Shown here: positions 20,907 through 31,300 of the stretch, in pieces
How positions within the stretch are numbered: the stretch's first letter is position 1
How the letters are laid out: each line of letters starts with the position of its first letter
Origin: Rhynchopus sp. YZ270_cl-10
Taxonomy: Eukaryota > Euglenozoa > Diplonemea > Diplonemida > Diplonemidae
DNA length: 64,000 nt
Direction of reading: 5' to 3'
Assembly (NCBI GenBank): GCA_964035575.1
Contig: OZ037837.1
Location: 372,001-436,000 of the forward strand
Notes under the pieces: model-generated
Seen by the model: the letters and a program-made list of their open reading frames with translations, nothing else
Told to the model about the DNA's origin: nothing
Databases searched by the model: none
Made by a program: the position numbers and the translations under genes

Positions 20907-21404
20907 CAAAGAAAAGTTGAAAGTACAAACAAAACAAAACGCTTCTGCACTGCCAATGGATGTGTCATACCATTAAAAAACAATTTAGGTCTCAAAGGCT
21001 TGACTCAATTTGTATCACAAAGTAGTTGTCCTTATAAAATGCTCGAGAGACTCGTTTCTCTTTGCTTGTTCCTGAAAAGACTATACACAGGGAGGGGAAC
21101 CTTACCGTAAGTAAGTGGTAGAAAAAACCAAAGAAAGAGGAATTGTCGCTATTATTATTGTCGTTGTATCCGAACGCAGCAAAGCTGCTCAAACAAGTTT
21201 GATTGTGACAGGGGAAAACAAGCGGGTAAGGGGATACGCAGAACGCGCGACGTTTCGCGAGGGTCTCGAGCATTTTGTCAAAAACTATGCGTTGAATAAA
21301 AGCATGTACAACATCGTGCACTTCCTTTTGGAAGTACTGCAAAATCAAAAAGTGGTTGTTTGAACAAGGTAATGAGCAGCGAGCCTCTCGAAAGATGCAC
21401 ATCC
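20907..21404. other. 3' flank of the complete LRR gene
   Basis: Parts at 20907-20990 and 21295-21404 match 13947-14150. A middle block unique to this copy (about 20990-21290) contains nothing recognisable. Confidence 0.5.
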
Positions 21405-23282
21405 TCACGTGCACACACATTGACACTTGGTATTGTCCATGATGTTACGGCCATGCACACAGTCTGACACAACACTGCTCGATCCGGTGATGTTGATGCT
21501 TCTTGTACGTATTTTGCATCCTTCGAGGAAGCCTGGCCCGATCACCGTCACACTGCTCCACCCAGACACGTCAAGCCTTGTCAATGCGCTGCAGTCCATC
21601 AGGAAGCAGCTGCCGATGTGCGTAACGTTGTCCCACCCAGACAAGTCAAGTGTTGTCAACGCGGTGCAGCCAATCAAAAAGTGGTTCTCGATGTGCGTCA
21701 CATTGTTCCACCCAGAGAAGTCAACTGTGGTCAATGCTCTGTGGCGGCAGATAAACGAGGATCCGATGTGCGTAACATTGTTCCACCCAGATAAGTCAAC
21801 TGTGGTTAGCGCGTGGCAGTTGTCCAAAAAGCAGTTCTCAATGTGCGTCACACTGCTCCACCCAGATAAGTCAAGTGTGGTCAATGAGCTGCAGTTCCAG
21901 AGGAACCAGGATCCTATCTGCGTGACATTGCTCCACCCACGTACGTCAAGTGTGGTCAATGCCTCGCCGTCCTTCAGGAAGTAGTTCCCGATGTGCGTCA
22001 CATTGTTCCACCCAGACAAGTCAAGTGTGGTCAATGCCGTGCAGCCCTGCAGGAAGTAGTGCCCGATGTGCGTCACACTGCTCCACCCAGACAAGTCAAC
22101 TGTGGTCAATAACACGTGGTTGCAGAGAAACGAGGGTCCTATCTGCGTGACACCGTTCCATCCACGCAAGTCAACTGTGGTCAGCGGGGTTGTCGACCCG
22201 ACGCCGTTCCCGATGCAGCTGTTCTCGCTCGTGCTCCACGCCGCCAATATGTTTGCGGATAAGAAGTAGTCATCAATCAGCGTCATACTGCACCACCCAG
22301 ATAAGCTAAGCCTTCTCACTCTGCAGTTCCAGAGGAACCATTTTCCTATCTGCGTGACATTGCTCCACCCACGCAAGTCAAGTCCTATCAACGCGGTGCA
22401 GCCCTCGAGGAATAAGCTCCCGATGTGCGTCACATTGTTCCACCCAGATAAGTCAAGTGTCGTCAATGTTCTGCAGTGGCGCAGGAACGAGGGTCCTATC
22501 TGCGTGACATTGGTCCACCCAGATAAGTCAAGGGTTGTCAACCATGTGCAGCTTCCGAGGAAGCAGCTCTTGATGTGCGTCACACTGCTCCACCCAGATA
22601 AGTCAAGTGTGGTGAATATACACTCCGTCAGGAAGTAGCTCTCGATGTGCGTCACATTGTTCCACCCAGAAAGTTTAAGTGTTGGCAAGCGCGTGCCCAC
22701 GAGGAAGTGGTCGCCGATTTGCGTCACGTTGTCCCACCCAGAAATGTCAAGCGTTCGCAATCCATCGCATTTGCCGAGAAAGCGGCTCCCAACATGTGTA
22801 ACATTGCTCCACCCAGATAAATCAACAGTGTGCAGTGAGGTGGATTCGTAGAGAAAGCTGCTGCCTATTGCAGTCACACCTGACACACCACTGAGATTAA
22901 GTTCTTCGAACATGCGACCTTGCAAGAATCCATAGGGGATCTCGGTAACAACTTCCGCCTGCAGAAACAAACGAACCAGATTGGGATCTTCCAGACCTTC
23001 GAACCTCTCTGTCGTCAGCCTTGTCTCGCCCAAGTCACAAAGAGCTGCAATGGCGTCGTCCTTCTGCGACTTCCTCTTCGTCAGCACAACTGTGTCCCCA
23101 GCACTCAGCTGCGTGATGCCGTCTCCTTCTGCCATCACCTTCCCACCAAAGCTCATATCGAAGCCGTCTTCGCACAACTCTGCTGCAGACGCCACCTTCC
23201 ACCGTATGACCGCAGTTGTATCATCCACACCCACCTCGACTGTGTACTTCTCTCCGTCAAAGCTCTCCACACATATTTCCAT
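21405..23282 (-). CDS. Ubiquitin-like domain plus 18 BspA-type LRRs
   Basis: 625 residues from the ATG at 23282; the longer frame only begins at GTG. Residues 1-75 are a ubiquitin-like beta-grasp fold (MEICVESFDGEKYTVEVGVD, FGGKVMAEGDGITQL). Residues 76-105 contain DAIAALCDLGETRLTTERFEG and a bridge FLQAEVVTEIP, also seen in the zinc-finger LRR protein at 54599-56290. Then come about 18 repeats of 25 residues, consensus LTTLDLSGWSNVTHIGxxFLxxCxA, and a cap TRSINITGSSSVVSDC with late Cys. There is no signal peptide or membrane helix, so it is probably cytosolic. LRRs of this kind bind proteins; the ubiquitin-like end may recruit a degradation or signalling partner (inference). Three partial copies lie downstream at 14151-16992. 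Confidence 0.85.
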   Translation of the reverse strand: MEICVESFDGEKYTVEVGVDDTTAVIRWKVASAAELCEDGFDMSFGGKVMAEGDGITQLSAGDTVVLTKRKSQKDDAIAALCDLGETRLTTERFEGLEDPNLVRLFLQAEVVTEIPYGFLQGRMFEELNLSGVSGVTAIGSSFLYESTSLHTVDLSGWSNVTHVGSRFLGKCDGLRTLDISGWDNVTQIGDHFLVGTRLPTLKLSGWNNVTHIESYFLTECIFTTLDLSGWSSVTHIKSCFLGSCTWLTTLDLSGWTNVTQIGPSFLRHCRTLTTLDLSGWNNVTHIGSLFLEGCTALIGLDLRGWSNVTQIGKWFLWNCRVRRLSLSGWCSMTLIDDYFLSANILAAWSTSENSCIGNGVGSTTPLTTVDLRGWNGVTQIGPSFLCNHVLLTTVDLSGWSSVTHIGHYFLQGCTALTTLDLSGWNNVTHIGNYFLKDGEALTTLDVRGWSNVTQIGSWFLWNCSSLTTLDLSGWSSVTHIENCFLDNCHALTTVDLSGWNNVTHIGSSFICRHRALTTVDFSGWNNVTHIENHFLIGCTALTTLDLSGWDNVTHIGSCFLMDCSALTRLDVSGWSSVTVIGPGFLEGCKIRTRSINITGSSSVVSDCVHGRNIMDNTKCQCVCT

Positions 23283-23484
23283 AGTTTTGTGTCTCTCTGT
23301 TCTGTGCAGGTGTTTTGGGTGCGGCTGCTGCTGACTTGTACCAGTAGTGGTCAGGTTTTGCACAAGACAGACACATCAAGGAGAACTTCGTAGTGAAAGG
23401 GGTGGTGTGGTGTGCAAGAGACAACGAACAGGTACAAGGGGAGAGGTCTTTTGTTTTTGTTTCTGAAAGCTTCGTTGTGTGCAC

Positions 23485-23577
23485 ACCGCACTCCGACTTT
23501 TCCTCTTTGTGTTCCCCCCCACCCCCAAAGCAACAGACCATAAAGACAAACGGGAGAGGTTGTGGTGAAACACACAC
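23485..23577 (-). promoter_or_regulatory. Conserved upstream repeat of the ubiquitin-LRR gene
   Basis: Lies about 200-295 bases before the ATG at 23282. It shares CTTTTCCTCTTTGTG, the C-rich run, and GAGAGGTTGTGGTGAAACAC with 4943-5056 and 9420-9535. It is a possible expression signal or a dispersed repeat; undecided. Confidence 0.35.
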
Positions 23578-23827
23578 ATATGTCATGTCATCAATCCTAC
23601 AACAAAGCGACAAGAAGCCGTGCATGATTTTGCATTCTTTTATCTCAATCGTGATATGAACTCTCTTCACATTTTGCGGATTTGACCGTAAAAGCTCGTG
23701 ACCTAATCGAAGCTTTACGTCACGACGTCAACGTTATGTTACCATGTGGGACAGTGGGCTCGTGACGCAAACCAATATTGCATGACATAAAGTACCCCTT
23801 CCTCAGAACATTCGTTTTTACAGGAAA
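23578..23827. other. Upstream segment absent from the paralogous copy
   Basis: 250 bases with no counterpart upstream of the split gene copy at 16.7-17.3 kb. Nothing recognisable. Confidence 0.4.
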
Positions 23828-24390
23828 ATCTGCAAAATGCAGCTCGTTTATGTCCTCATGAGATAAACATCGTATTGCATTCTGAAAAGCGCACTTCACA
23901 TAACTCGGGAGCTACGCATATTATTTGGTGCCCTTGTGCACCAAAAATTTCAACTCGGAACCATAGCCCCCTCGTGATGTAAAGTGCACTTTACATCATG
24001 CAATAAATAGTTTAAAATGCGTGTTCAGAGAGAAATTGGTGGAGGGGAGAGGAGGGGTTGTGTTCAGGGAACAATTGGGTACGTTGAAAAAATAAAATGG
24101 GGACACATGCAAAAGAAAGGAGGACAGCTCACTCCTGAACGAGTTTACACACACATAAACAGGGGAGGGGAAGTTGTGACTTAAATGCCGCCGAAGGCTT
24201 TTTTATCGACATAAAATCCTTACAGTATGGTGCACAGCCAGCACGTGGAACGGAGGGGAAGAGAGAGAGAGCGAAAGAGGGAATGTCTAGTAACAGATGC
24301 ACACAAAGCCCAGCAAAAGCTGATTGGGCGACTGTTGCTGACTGGACATTCCTCAGTCCCTCTTAAACCAACACGGATCCTTAAAGCACT
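23828..24390. repeat. Upstream segmental duplication, copy 2
   Basis: 23828-24010 matches 17232-17475 and 24090-24390 matches 17700-18005, with small indels. This shows that the split gene at 14.1-17.0 kb and this locus arose by duplication that included at least 1 kb of upstream DNA. Confidence 0.8.
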
Positions 24391-24444
24391 GTGCTCGCCA
24401 GTCCATTCGTACCTGCAAAGACCCTGTTGAAAGACACAAACATA

Positions 24445-24765
24445 CCGCGTTTGGAAATATTATGGACCGAATAAATAAAGAAACAAAATATTATGGACCG
24501 AATTAATTATGGTACGTTTGAGGTTTTTGAGTTTCATTTGGTACTTAATTCGGTCCATCATGTTTTGGGGGGCAATTTTTTTTGTACTTGTCCCCCGAGG
24601 AAAGGGCGAATCTTATTTTTTTGACAAGTACTTTTTTGCCCAGAACGATATGAATCGAATTAATATTTGGTTCGGGTTATTGTTGGACCGAATTAATTAT
24701 GGTACGTTTGAGGTTTTTTCGGGACATTTGGTACTTAATTCGGTCCATAATATTTCCAATCGCGG
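24445..24765. mobile_element. TA-flanked inverted-repeat element (CCGCG...GGACCGAATTAA), 321 bp
   Basis: Terminal inverted repeats of about 30 bp start CCGCG(T/A)TTGGAAATATTA and are flanked by TA (24443-24444, 24766-24767). Inside, GGACCGAATTAATTATGG and its complement recur, forming two tandem sub-palindromes. There is no coding capacity. The pattern fits a Tc1/mariner-type miniature element. Confidence 0.8.
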
Positions 24766-24767
24766 TA

Positions 24768-25333
24768 TATGAACTTGGGAGGTGCCGTTCGGCGAAAGGG
24801 GGGTTTTAGAGTAAGTAAAAGAAATAAATTTATCTTTATTTCAAACAAAAAGGCGCTCCGTATCCAAAACAGGGGGGGGTGTCTGGGGACAAAAAAAACA
24901 GTTCTGCGAAGGGGGGTGTATGAAGTACCACACCTCACTACTGAAATAGTCTGGCGTTTGTGATGTATCTTCACAAAAAAACAAACAAGATCCCTGCCTA
25001 GAGTCTTTAACAGCGGAACAACAGGACACATCACAGTTACCATGTACAGGTACAGTGCGAAACATGTACAGGGCCAGAGGGTTACTAGAGCAAAGGGTCC
25101 GAATATGAAGTATAGCTCACTCTACTAAGATCGACTCTGGCGGAGGGGTGGGGTTGCGTGGTACACTCAAAACACTCAGTATACCACAACTAAAACGTTC
25201 GAGAGACTCGCTACTCTTTGCTTGGTGCTCTGTTTACTATAAACGAGGGGAGGGGGACAATAAAGGTTGTTTTGTTGTTCGCTTCGGCGATGTGTTTAAC
25301 TAACAACAATAAACACACACAGCGCCCCAACAC
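24768..25333. other. Gene-free stretch before the GH3 gene 3' end
   Basis: No gene recognised. 25195-25240 (CGAGAGACTCGCTACTCTTTGC) resembles the 3' flank of the LRR gene near 21040. The rest is unremarkable. Confidence 0.45.
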
Positions 25334-27643
25334 TCACAGCTCTACCACCGTCTTCTGGACCGCCCCCGATGTTCCGGTCTCGCCCTCCTGGTTGCCCCCT
25401 ACCACGAAGGTGTACTGCGACGGCGACACAAACACACGTGTCCCGTCGTCCATCGCAACCTTCATCGGATCGCTCCTCACCTCCAATACCACTGTCCGCG
25501 ACTGGCCCACTGAAAGGAAAACCTTTTGGAACGCTACGAAGTTGTGCTTCGGCACCACGACACCCTGCACCTGCGGGACAGAGGTATACACCTGAACGAC
25601 ATCTGCCCCTGCCCTGCTCCCTGTGTTGGTGACGGTGACAACAACTTTCGCAGCATAGGGACTGGCCGCCCCTTCGACTGTCAGGTTCGAGTACGCAAAA
25701 GAAGTGTAGGAGAGCCCAAACCCAAAACCGTGCTTCACGTAGTTCGGGTCGACGTATCTGTGGGTCCGTCCGTAGCCGAGGTTGAGGTCGAAATGGGCGA
25801 TGGAGGTGGAGTAGTTTACGTTCATAAAATCGGACCAGCCCTGCGTGTAGAAGGTTAGGGGCAGCTTCGCAGAAGGGTTCACATCCCCGAAGAGCACGTC
25901 CGCAACACCCGATCCCGCCTCCTCCCCGCCGTAGGGTGAGTAGATCACCGCGTCTGCAGCGTCTTCGTCGAGGTCCACCCCGCCCCCGCTTACGCAAATG
26001 ACAACCAACTTCTTCGCAACCGCCTGCACAGCCTCCAACAACGCCATCTGCACCCCAGGAAGCGTCATGTTCAGTCTATCCAAGCCTTCAGACTCCACCA
26101 AATTCCCCAACCCCACCACCAACACAACCAAATCCGATTTTGCAGCCACCGCAACCGATGCTTGAATCGCAACGTACTCCGGGGACGTCACATTGTTCCA
26201 ACATTCGGAATCAATAATGCCACACGTTGTGTTGCTCCCCAAGCTGTACACACTGTTCGTACGGTTAGAGATTCCTTCGTAAAAAGTGGAGTATTTTGAG
26301 GGCAGCCCGTTGTAGCTTTGCAGCAGGCATTCGGTACAGTTTGCAAACGGACCGATCACGGCGGTTACGGAGGTGGTCGAGGCGGTGAGGGGGAGGATGG
26401 CGTTTTTGTTTTTCAGAAGCACCGTCGTGGAAGAGGCGGATTCGCGAGCAAGCGCACGGTGCTGTGGAGAATCGAGGAGGTCCCATGGTGTAGAGGCATT
26501 TGTAAAGGGAAAATCGTCGGAGTGGCTGTCGAAGAGACCGAGTTTCATCTGGGATTTCACGATTCTTGCTGCGGCAGAGTCGAGCTGCGCCATCTGGAGA
26601 GAACCATTCGAGAGCAACACCTCAAATGCAGGAAGCAGGGAGTTCGCGCTGAATCCATAGTACACCTGCACCCCGGTTTCGACCCCGAGCTGCAGCGCTT
26701 CTGAGTCGGTCGTGATGCCGTTGTAGTGAAAAGGGTCGTTCATCGTGCGAATCGCATCACAACAGTCAGTCTGGACCAACGCATCCGACTCCCACACCTC
26801 ACGGAGCAATGTGGTGAGGAGGTATGGGTTCCCGCAGGAGGGGACGCCGTTGACAGAGGTCATTGCGCACATCATGCCGTCTGCGTTGCCGACAGAGGGC
26901 TTCTGGTAGGCGGCGTAGATCGGCAGATAGGAGTCAGCGAGGGATCGGTTGGTGACGTTCATGATGGCGTGGAAGGGCCCGAGGTCTGGGCGTGCGGAGT
27001 GGTACCCCAAGAAGTTGCATGTCGTGAGCCGCATGGCCATGAAGTGGTCGCCAGGGGAGTGTGGAACCTCCTGCTGGTTTTGCATGGAGCGTATAGCGGC
27101 CACACCGATCTCCTGCAGCAGGTATGGGTCCTCGCCGTAGGTCTCAGAGATACGCCCCCAACGGGGGTCGTGCGCAGAGTTTGCATGCGGCCCTCCGTCG
27201 CACGACAGTACCGACGCCTGCGACGCGCCGTTGGAGGAGGTGTACTTCTTCCAGGAGAGGATGCGGGCTTCGATGGCAGTAGCGTTCCCTACGCGGTAGA
27301 CGAGGTCCGGGTCGAAGGAGGCTCCTAAGGCAATGGCGTGGGCGAATACTGTGACGCCGGTTTCCTTGTTGAGTCCGTGGATGCAAGTGTGGTCCAAACT
27401 CCAGGATTTTACATTAAACCTCTCAACAGGAGTACTAGAAGGGTAGCTATGCCCCCACAGGTCAAGCTTCTCGCTCAGGTTGAGGCGTGATACCAAATCT
27501 ACGGAGCGGGCTTGGAAGCCGAGGGTGCGGTTGCAGAAAGGGAGGGAGGCCTCGGGGGAGCCGGGGGCGCAAGTGAATTGTGTCGAGATCTCTGCATGAA
27601 CGTGGTTCAGCAGGGATAAGAACAAAACGCTTGAACGGAGCAT
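25334..27643 (-). CDS. Secreted GH3 glycosidase (beta-xylosidase/beta-glucosidase type)
   Basis: 769 residues from the ATG at 27643, which starts a signal peptide (MLRSSVLFLSLLNHVHA); the longer frame begins with TTG. The order is typical of glycoside hydrolase family 3. An N-terminal barrel carries HDPRWGRISETYGEDPYLL and the nucleophile Asp in LVQTDCCDA (about residue 293). Next are the alpha/beta sandwich with VVVLVVGLGNLVESEGLDR and the GFGLSYTSF fibronectin-like end. Length and motifs are complete. It should release xylose, arabinose or glucose from plant or algal glycans outside the cell or in food vacuoles. The nearest subgroup from YGEDPYL and TDCCDA seems to be the xylosidase-like branch, but substrate cannot be fixed from sequence alone. 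Confidence 0.9.
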   Translation of the reverse strand: MLRSSVLFLSLLNHVHAEISTQFTCAPGSPEASLPFCNRTLGFQARSVDLVSRLNLSEKLDLWGHSYPSSTPVERFNVKSWSLDHTCIHGLNKETGVTVFAHAIALGASFDPDLVYRVGNATAIEARILSWKKYTSSNGASQASVLSCDGGPHANSAHDPRWGRISETYGEDPYLLQEIGVAAIRSMQNQQEVPHSPGDHFMAMRLTTCNFLGYHSARPDLGPFHAIMNVTNRSLADSYLPIYAAYQKPSVGNADGMMCAMTSVNGVPSCGNPYLLTTLLREVWESDALVQTDCCDAIRTMNDPFHYNGITTDSEALQLGVETGVQVYYGFSANSLLPAFEVLLSNGSLQMAQLDSAAARIVKSQMKLGLFDSHSDDFPFTNASTPWDLLDSPQHRALARESASSTTVLLKNKNAILPLTASTTSVTAVIGPFANCTECLLQSYNGLPSKYSTFYEGISNRTNSVYSLGSNTTCGIIDSECWNNVTSPEYVAIQASVAVAAKSDLVVLVVGLGNLVESEGLDRLNMTLPGVQMALLEAVQAVAKKLVVICVSGGGVDLDEDAADAVIYSPYGGEEAGSGVADVLFGDVNPSAKLPLTFYTQGWSDFMNVNYSTSIAHFDLNLGYGRTHRYVDPNYVKHGFGFGLSYTSFAYSNLTVEGAASPYAAKVVVTVTNTGSRAGADVVQVYTSVPQVQGVVVPKHNFVAFQKVFLSVGQSRTVVLEVRSDPMKVAMDDGTRVFVSPSQYTFVVGGNQEGETGTSGAVQKTVVEL

Positions 27644-27871
27644 CGTAGAGTGTGTACGCAACCTGTAGGTTGGGGGGGTCACAATGGAGGGGTGCAAGGG
27701 TGTAAATAAGCCGACTCACGACTCCCGACTCCCGGACCCCCAGACCTTATTTACACCCTTGGGGGGGTGGGGGTGGGTGAACTGAAGGCATTGGGTGTGA
27801 TGGAAACTGTGGGAGTGGGGGTCCTTGTTTGTGGGGTTCCAGAGAAAGTAACGGGGTACACATGAGAAATT

Positions 27872-28065
27872 ATTACGCATCCACTTGCCGTTTAGATAAA
27901 GAAAAACAGAGACGAAAGGGGGGAAGAGTTTAACGAACGCATCCCCACACTCAGTCACACAAAATTTGACAATTTTCCTGATGTGTATGCAAGGTGTGTG
28001 AGTGAGCACGGGAGGGGAAAAAACGACTCGTGGTTAGAAATGCACGCATGTCTTGTAACAATATT
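27872..28065. repeat. Composite dispersed repeat, second full copy
   Basis: Carries both blocks in the same order as 18161-18414, with several small deletions (ACTTGCCGTTTAGATAAAG; CGACTCGTGGTTAGAAATGC). It lies just upstream of the GH3 gene. Confidence 0.75.
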
Positions 28066-28364
28066 ACGCTCAACAGGGTTAAGGCGCCAAGAGACGTCAC
28101 GCCAACATTTTGCATTTAAATGTCGGTTGTGACTCTAAGTCACCTTTTGTGTAATAAATGGAGGAGAGCGAAGAGATGCACCGGTGAAAGGGTTTGGCAC
28201 AGATTGCATTCGTCTTGGAAAAGACGAAGGGTTTTTGGGCTCTCGCAGTGGTGGATGAGGTGCAGTTACTGCTGTGCCAACGCCGTATCTTCTCTTGTTA
28301 GTGCTCCTCTTGCTTCTTTCGGTTTTTCCTGTGGAGAAGATGAAACCAAGGCATTCCGCAGTTC
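28066..28364. other. 3' flank of the STAND receptor gene
   Basis: 300 bases with no repeat or gene recognised; probably the 3' untranslated region. Confidence 0.4.
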
Positions 28365-31300
28365 CTATGTCCTGTCCAAAAGAATCAGTTTCGCAGATAC
28401 ACTCACTGAGTCAACATGGCTACACCCAAGTGCACGAGGGACTGTCGGAGTAGCCCCTATCACTCTCTTCAGCCGAAACGAGCTTTTGCAGACCTCCCAC
28501 ACACGCACGGTCTTGTCGCTGCAGCCACATACCACGGTACGCCCATCGGGGCTCACAGCAACACTGGAAACAGAACAAATGCGTGTTGTGGTTTCTGCCA
28601 CCCGAGTACGAGTGGCCATGCTCCACATAGCCAATAGCCCATCAGGATTGCAGCCCACCAAATATTCACCATCCTGCGTCGCTGCCACCGCAGACAATGA
28701 TGGTGAAGTCTGGGAGGTCCAGATTAAATCTCCCAACACTTTCCTGGTAGCAAACCCCCAGACGCGCAAAGAGTCGCTCTCCCCGCCCCACACCACAACA
28801 TGAGACCCATTAGGGGTCACTGTTGCACCCTCGAATCTGTACTCAAAATGTTCCGCGCACGCGCACACCTGTTTTCCGGTGTGAAGGTTGCACAGCAGGA
28901 CCTGTGAGCCTAAACATAGAACCAAGTGCATCCCATCTGGAGACACTGCAATTCTCTCTGCAAGGCACATATGACAACCTGTCCACACTGCCACCCTGTT
29001 CCCAGTTGGCAGGTGCCACACGCAGACACCGTCAGCCTTCGAGTGCGACACGACATGAGATGCGTCAGGGGTCACTGCTACCCACGTCACGCTGTCTGTG
29101 TGGCCTTCCAGCAAGTGAACTTCGTTGCCCGTCTGAATGCTCCACACACGCACGGTTTTGTCTGCAGAGCAGGACACAAGATGCGAGCCGTCTGCAAATA
29201 CGGCCACCTGCCTCACTATGTCAGTGTGGCCTTCAAACACCTGCGTCTGCTTGCCAGTGGCTGGGCTCCACATGCACACCGTTTCGCCACCACAGGAAAC
29301 AACAGAACCGTCAGGCGTGAGTGCAACACTTTGCACAGCGGAAGTGTGGACTTCCGTGCACAGCGCCTCCTTCCCTGTGAACATGTCCCACACACGCAGG
29401 GTGGTGTCCTCTGAGCAGGACACTATGCGGTGGCCATCTGGTGTCACGGCTACGGAGACGGAGTTCACGGCACCTCTGTGCCCTTCTAAGGTAAGCGTCG
29501 CTGTGCCTGTCGACATGTTCCACACGTATACGGCACTGTCCTGCGACCCTGCGACAACGTGGCCACCATCGGGAGTGACTGCCACAGACCTCAAAGCGCT
29601 GGTCGCCTCGAACACCAGCCGCTCCACCAGCGCATGCGACTCAGACAAGGTCCACAGGCACGCCGTTGCGTCTTCAGAGCACGACACAATGTGGCATCCG
29701 TCAGGGGCAACCACCCCGTGTACTGTGTCCTTGTGGCCTTTCAGCACCGCCACCTCTGCCTCCGTTGCCAGGTCCCATATGCGTATATCATTGTCCACGC
29801 AGGACAGAACCTGGTCCCCATCTGCTGAGACAGTCAGTGCGCATGCTTTCCCGTCCACGGTGTTTGTCCACGGCTCCGACAATAATTCGCAAGTGGAAAT
29901 ATCCCACACACACACAGCCTTGTCTGAGGAGCACGAAAAGAATTGACAACTGTCTGGACTCACCACCACGTCACCCATCCCAAAACTATCGAAGAAGTGG
30001 ATCTGCCTCTCAGTGCACATGTCCCACACACGCACGTCGCTAGCGGAGGAGGACACTATCCAGAACCCATCAGGTGTCACAGCCACAGCGCACACTGCAC
30101 TGGTATGCCCTACGAAGGTCATCACTTCTTTGCCCGTTTCCATGCCCCACACGCGTACGTGAGTGTCTTCGCACCCGGTAACTACTTTGGTTCCATCAGG
30201 TGTCACAGCCATAGCATGCACCTGCGAAGGATGGCGCATACTCGGTAGCGGAGTGCCCATCGTGCATGAAGGGAAGCTCATATCTCTCATGTCGCAGGCG
30301 TGGAACTCAGTGTGCTCCAGCCAGCAGTTCGAGAAGGAAGCTTCATCCAACCTCGTCTCCACAAACAGAGACCCACGCAGGTCGCAGTACGACAGACGGA
30401 GTCCTCTCAGGTCCTCCCCACTCACAGGGATGCGTGCGCGTGCCAGCAGTGCTGCTGCATTCGACGCCGGAAAACAAGATGACATATCACCCTCAAGATC
30501 AAGACTACCGTAATAATAGATGCGTGCCACCTTAGCCAGCGCAAGCAGCTCTGTGCAGGCACGTTCGTACAGCACACTGTCTGCACATAACAGTGCCGCA
30601 AAGAACCCAAGCACACGCTGCGAGTCCTTGCTGAAGCTCCGCTGCACTAGCTGCCCCAGTGTCCCTGCTGGATCACGTGCAAGCCGCCGTGCTGCAAGAT
30701 ACTCCCCAAGCGACTTGTGCCGGAACGTGAACGCACTCCGCTCCTCCCCAAAGTCCTCAATCCGGAACGGCAGGCAGCGGAAGCACGCATCGCGGACAGC
30801 CTCAGACAGATCGTGCTGCGACACAAGACTCTGAGATGCCACACCCACAGTCCCCTGCCACTCATTTACATCCAGCATCCTGCATGCAACAAGCTCCCCT
30901 GCACGCACCACTTCCTCCAAAGACAGATCTTCAGCACCAGACCCACACGCAGACGCCATCTCCTTCTTCGTCCACGTCTGCAGGTAGGCCTCGTAGATCA
31001 CCTCCTCAGAAGCCTTCCCGCTGCACTGTGCGTGACACGCCATGTGCAGCATAAATGGGTTCCGCAGCAGCACAAGTCCCTCAACGTCTTCTTCACGCAC
31101 GAAGACAGTGCGCTCTCCCTTAGTGACATCCTTCTTGCGTTCCTTCTTCCAGGCTTTGTTCGCACGCTTGATGTACGTTCTTGCATCCACCTCTGTGAAC
31201 GGCTGCATGTACACAGCACGCACACCAGCCCCACACACACCAGACGGAGACGCGTCCACGCTCTTCAGGTACTCACCACGCACAGTCACAACAACGCTGC

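Noticed and set aside
21405-22905. Regular 75-base periodicity that could suggest a CRISPR-like or satellite array
   Set aside because: It is the coding pattern of 25-residue LRRs in an open frame.
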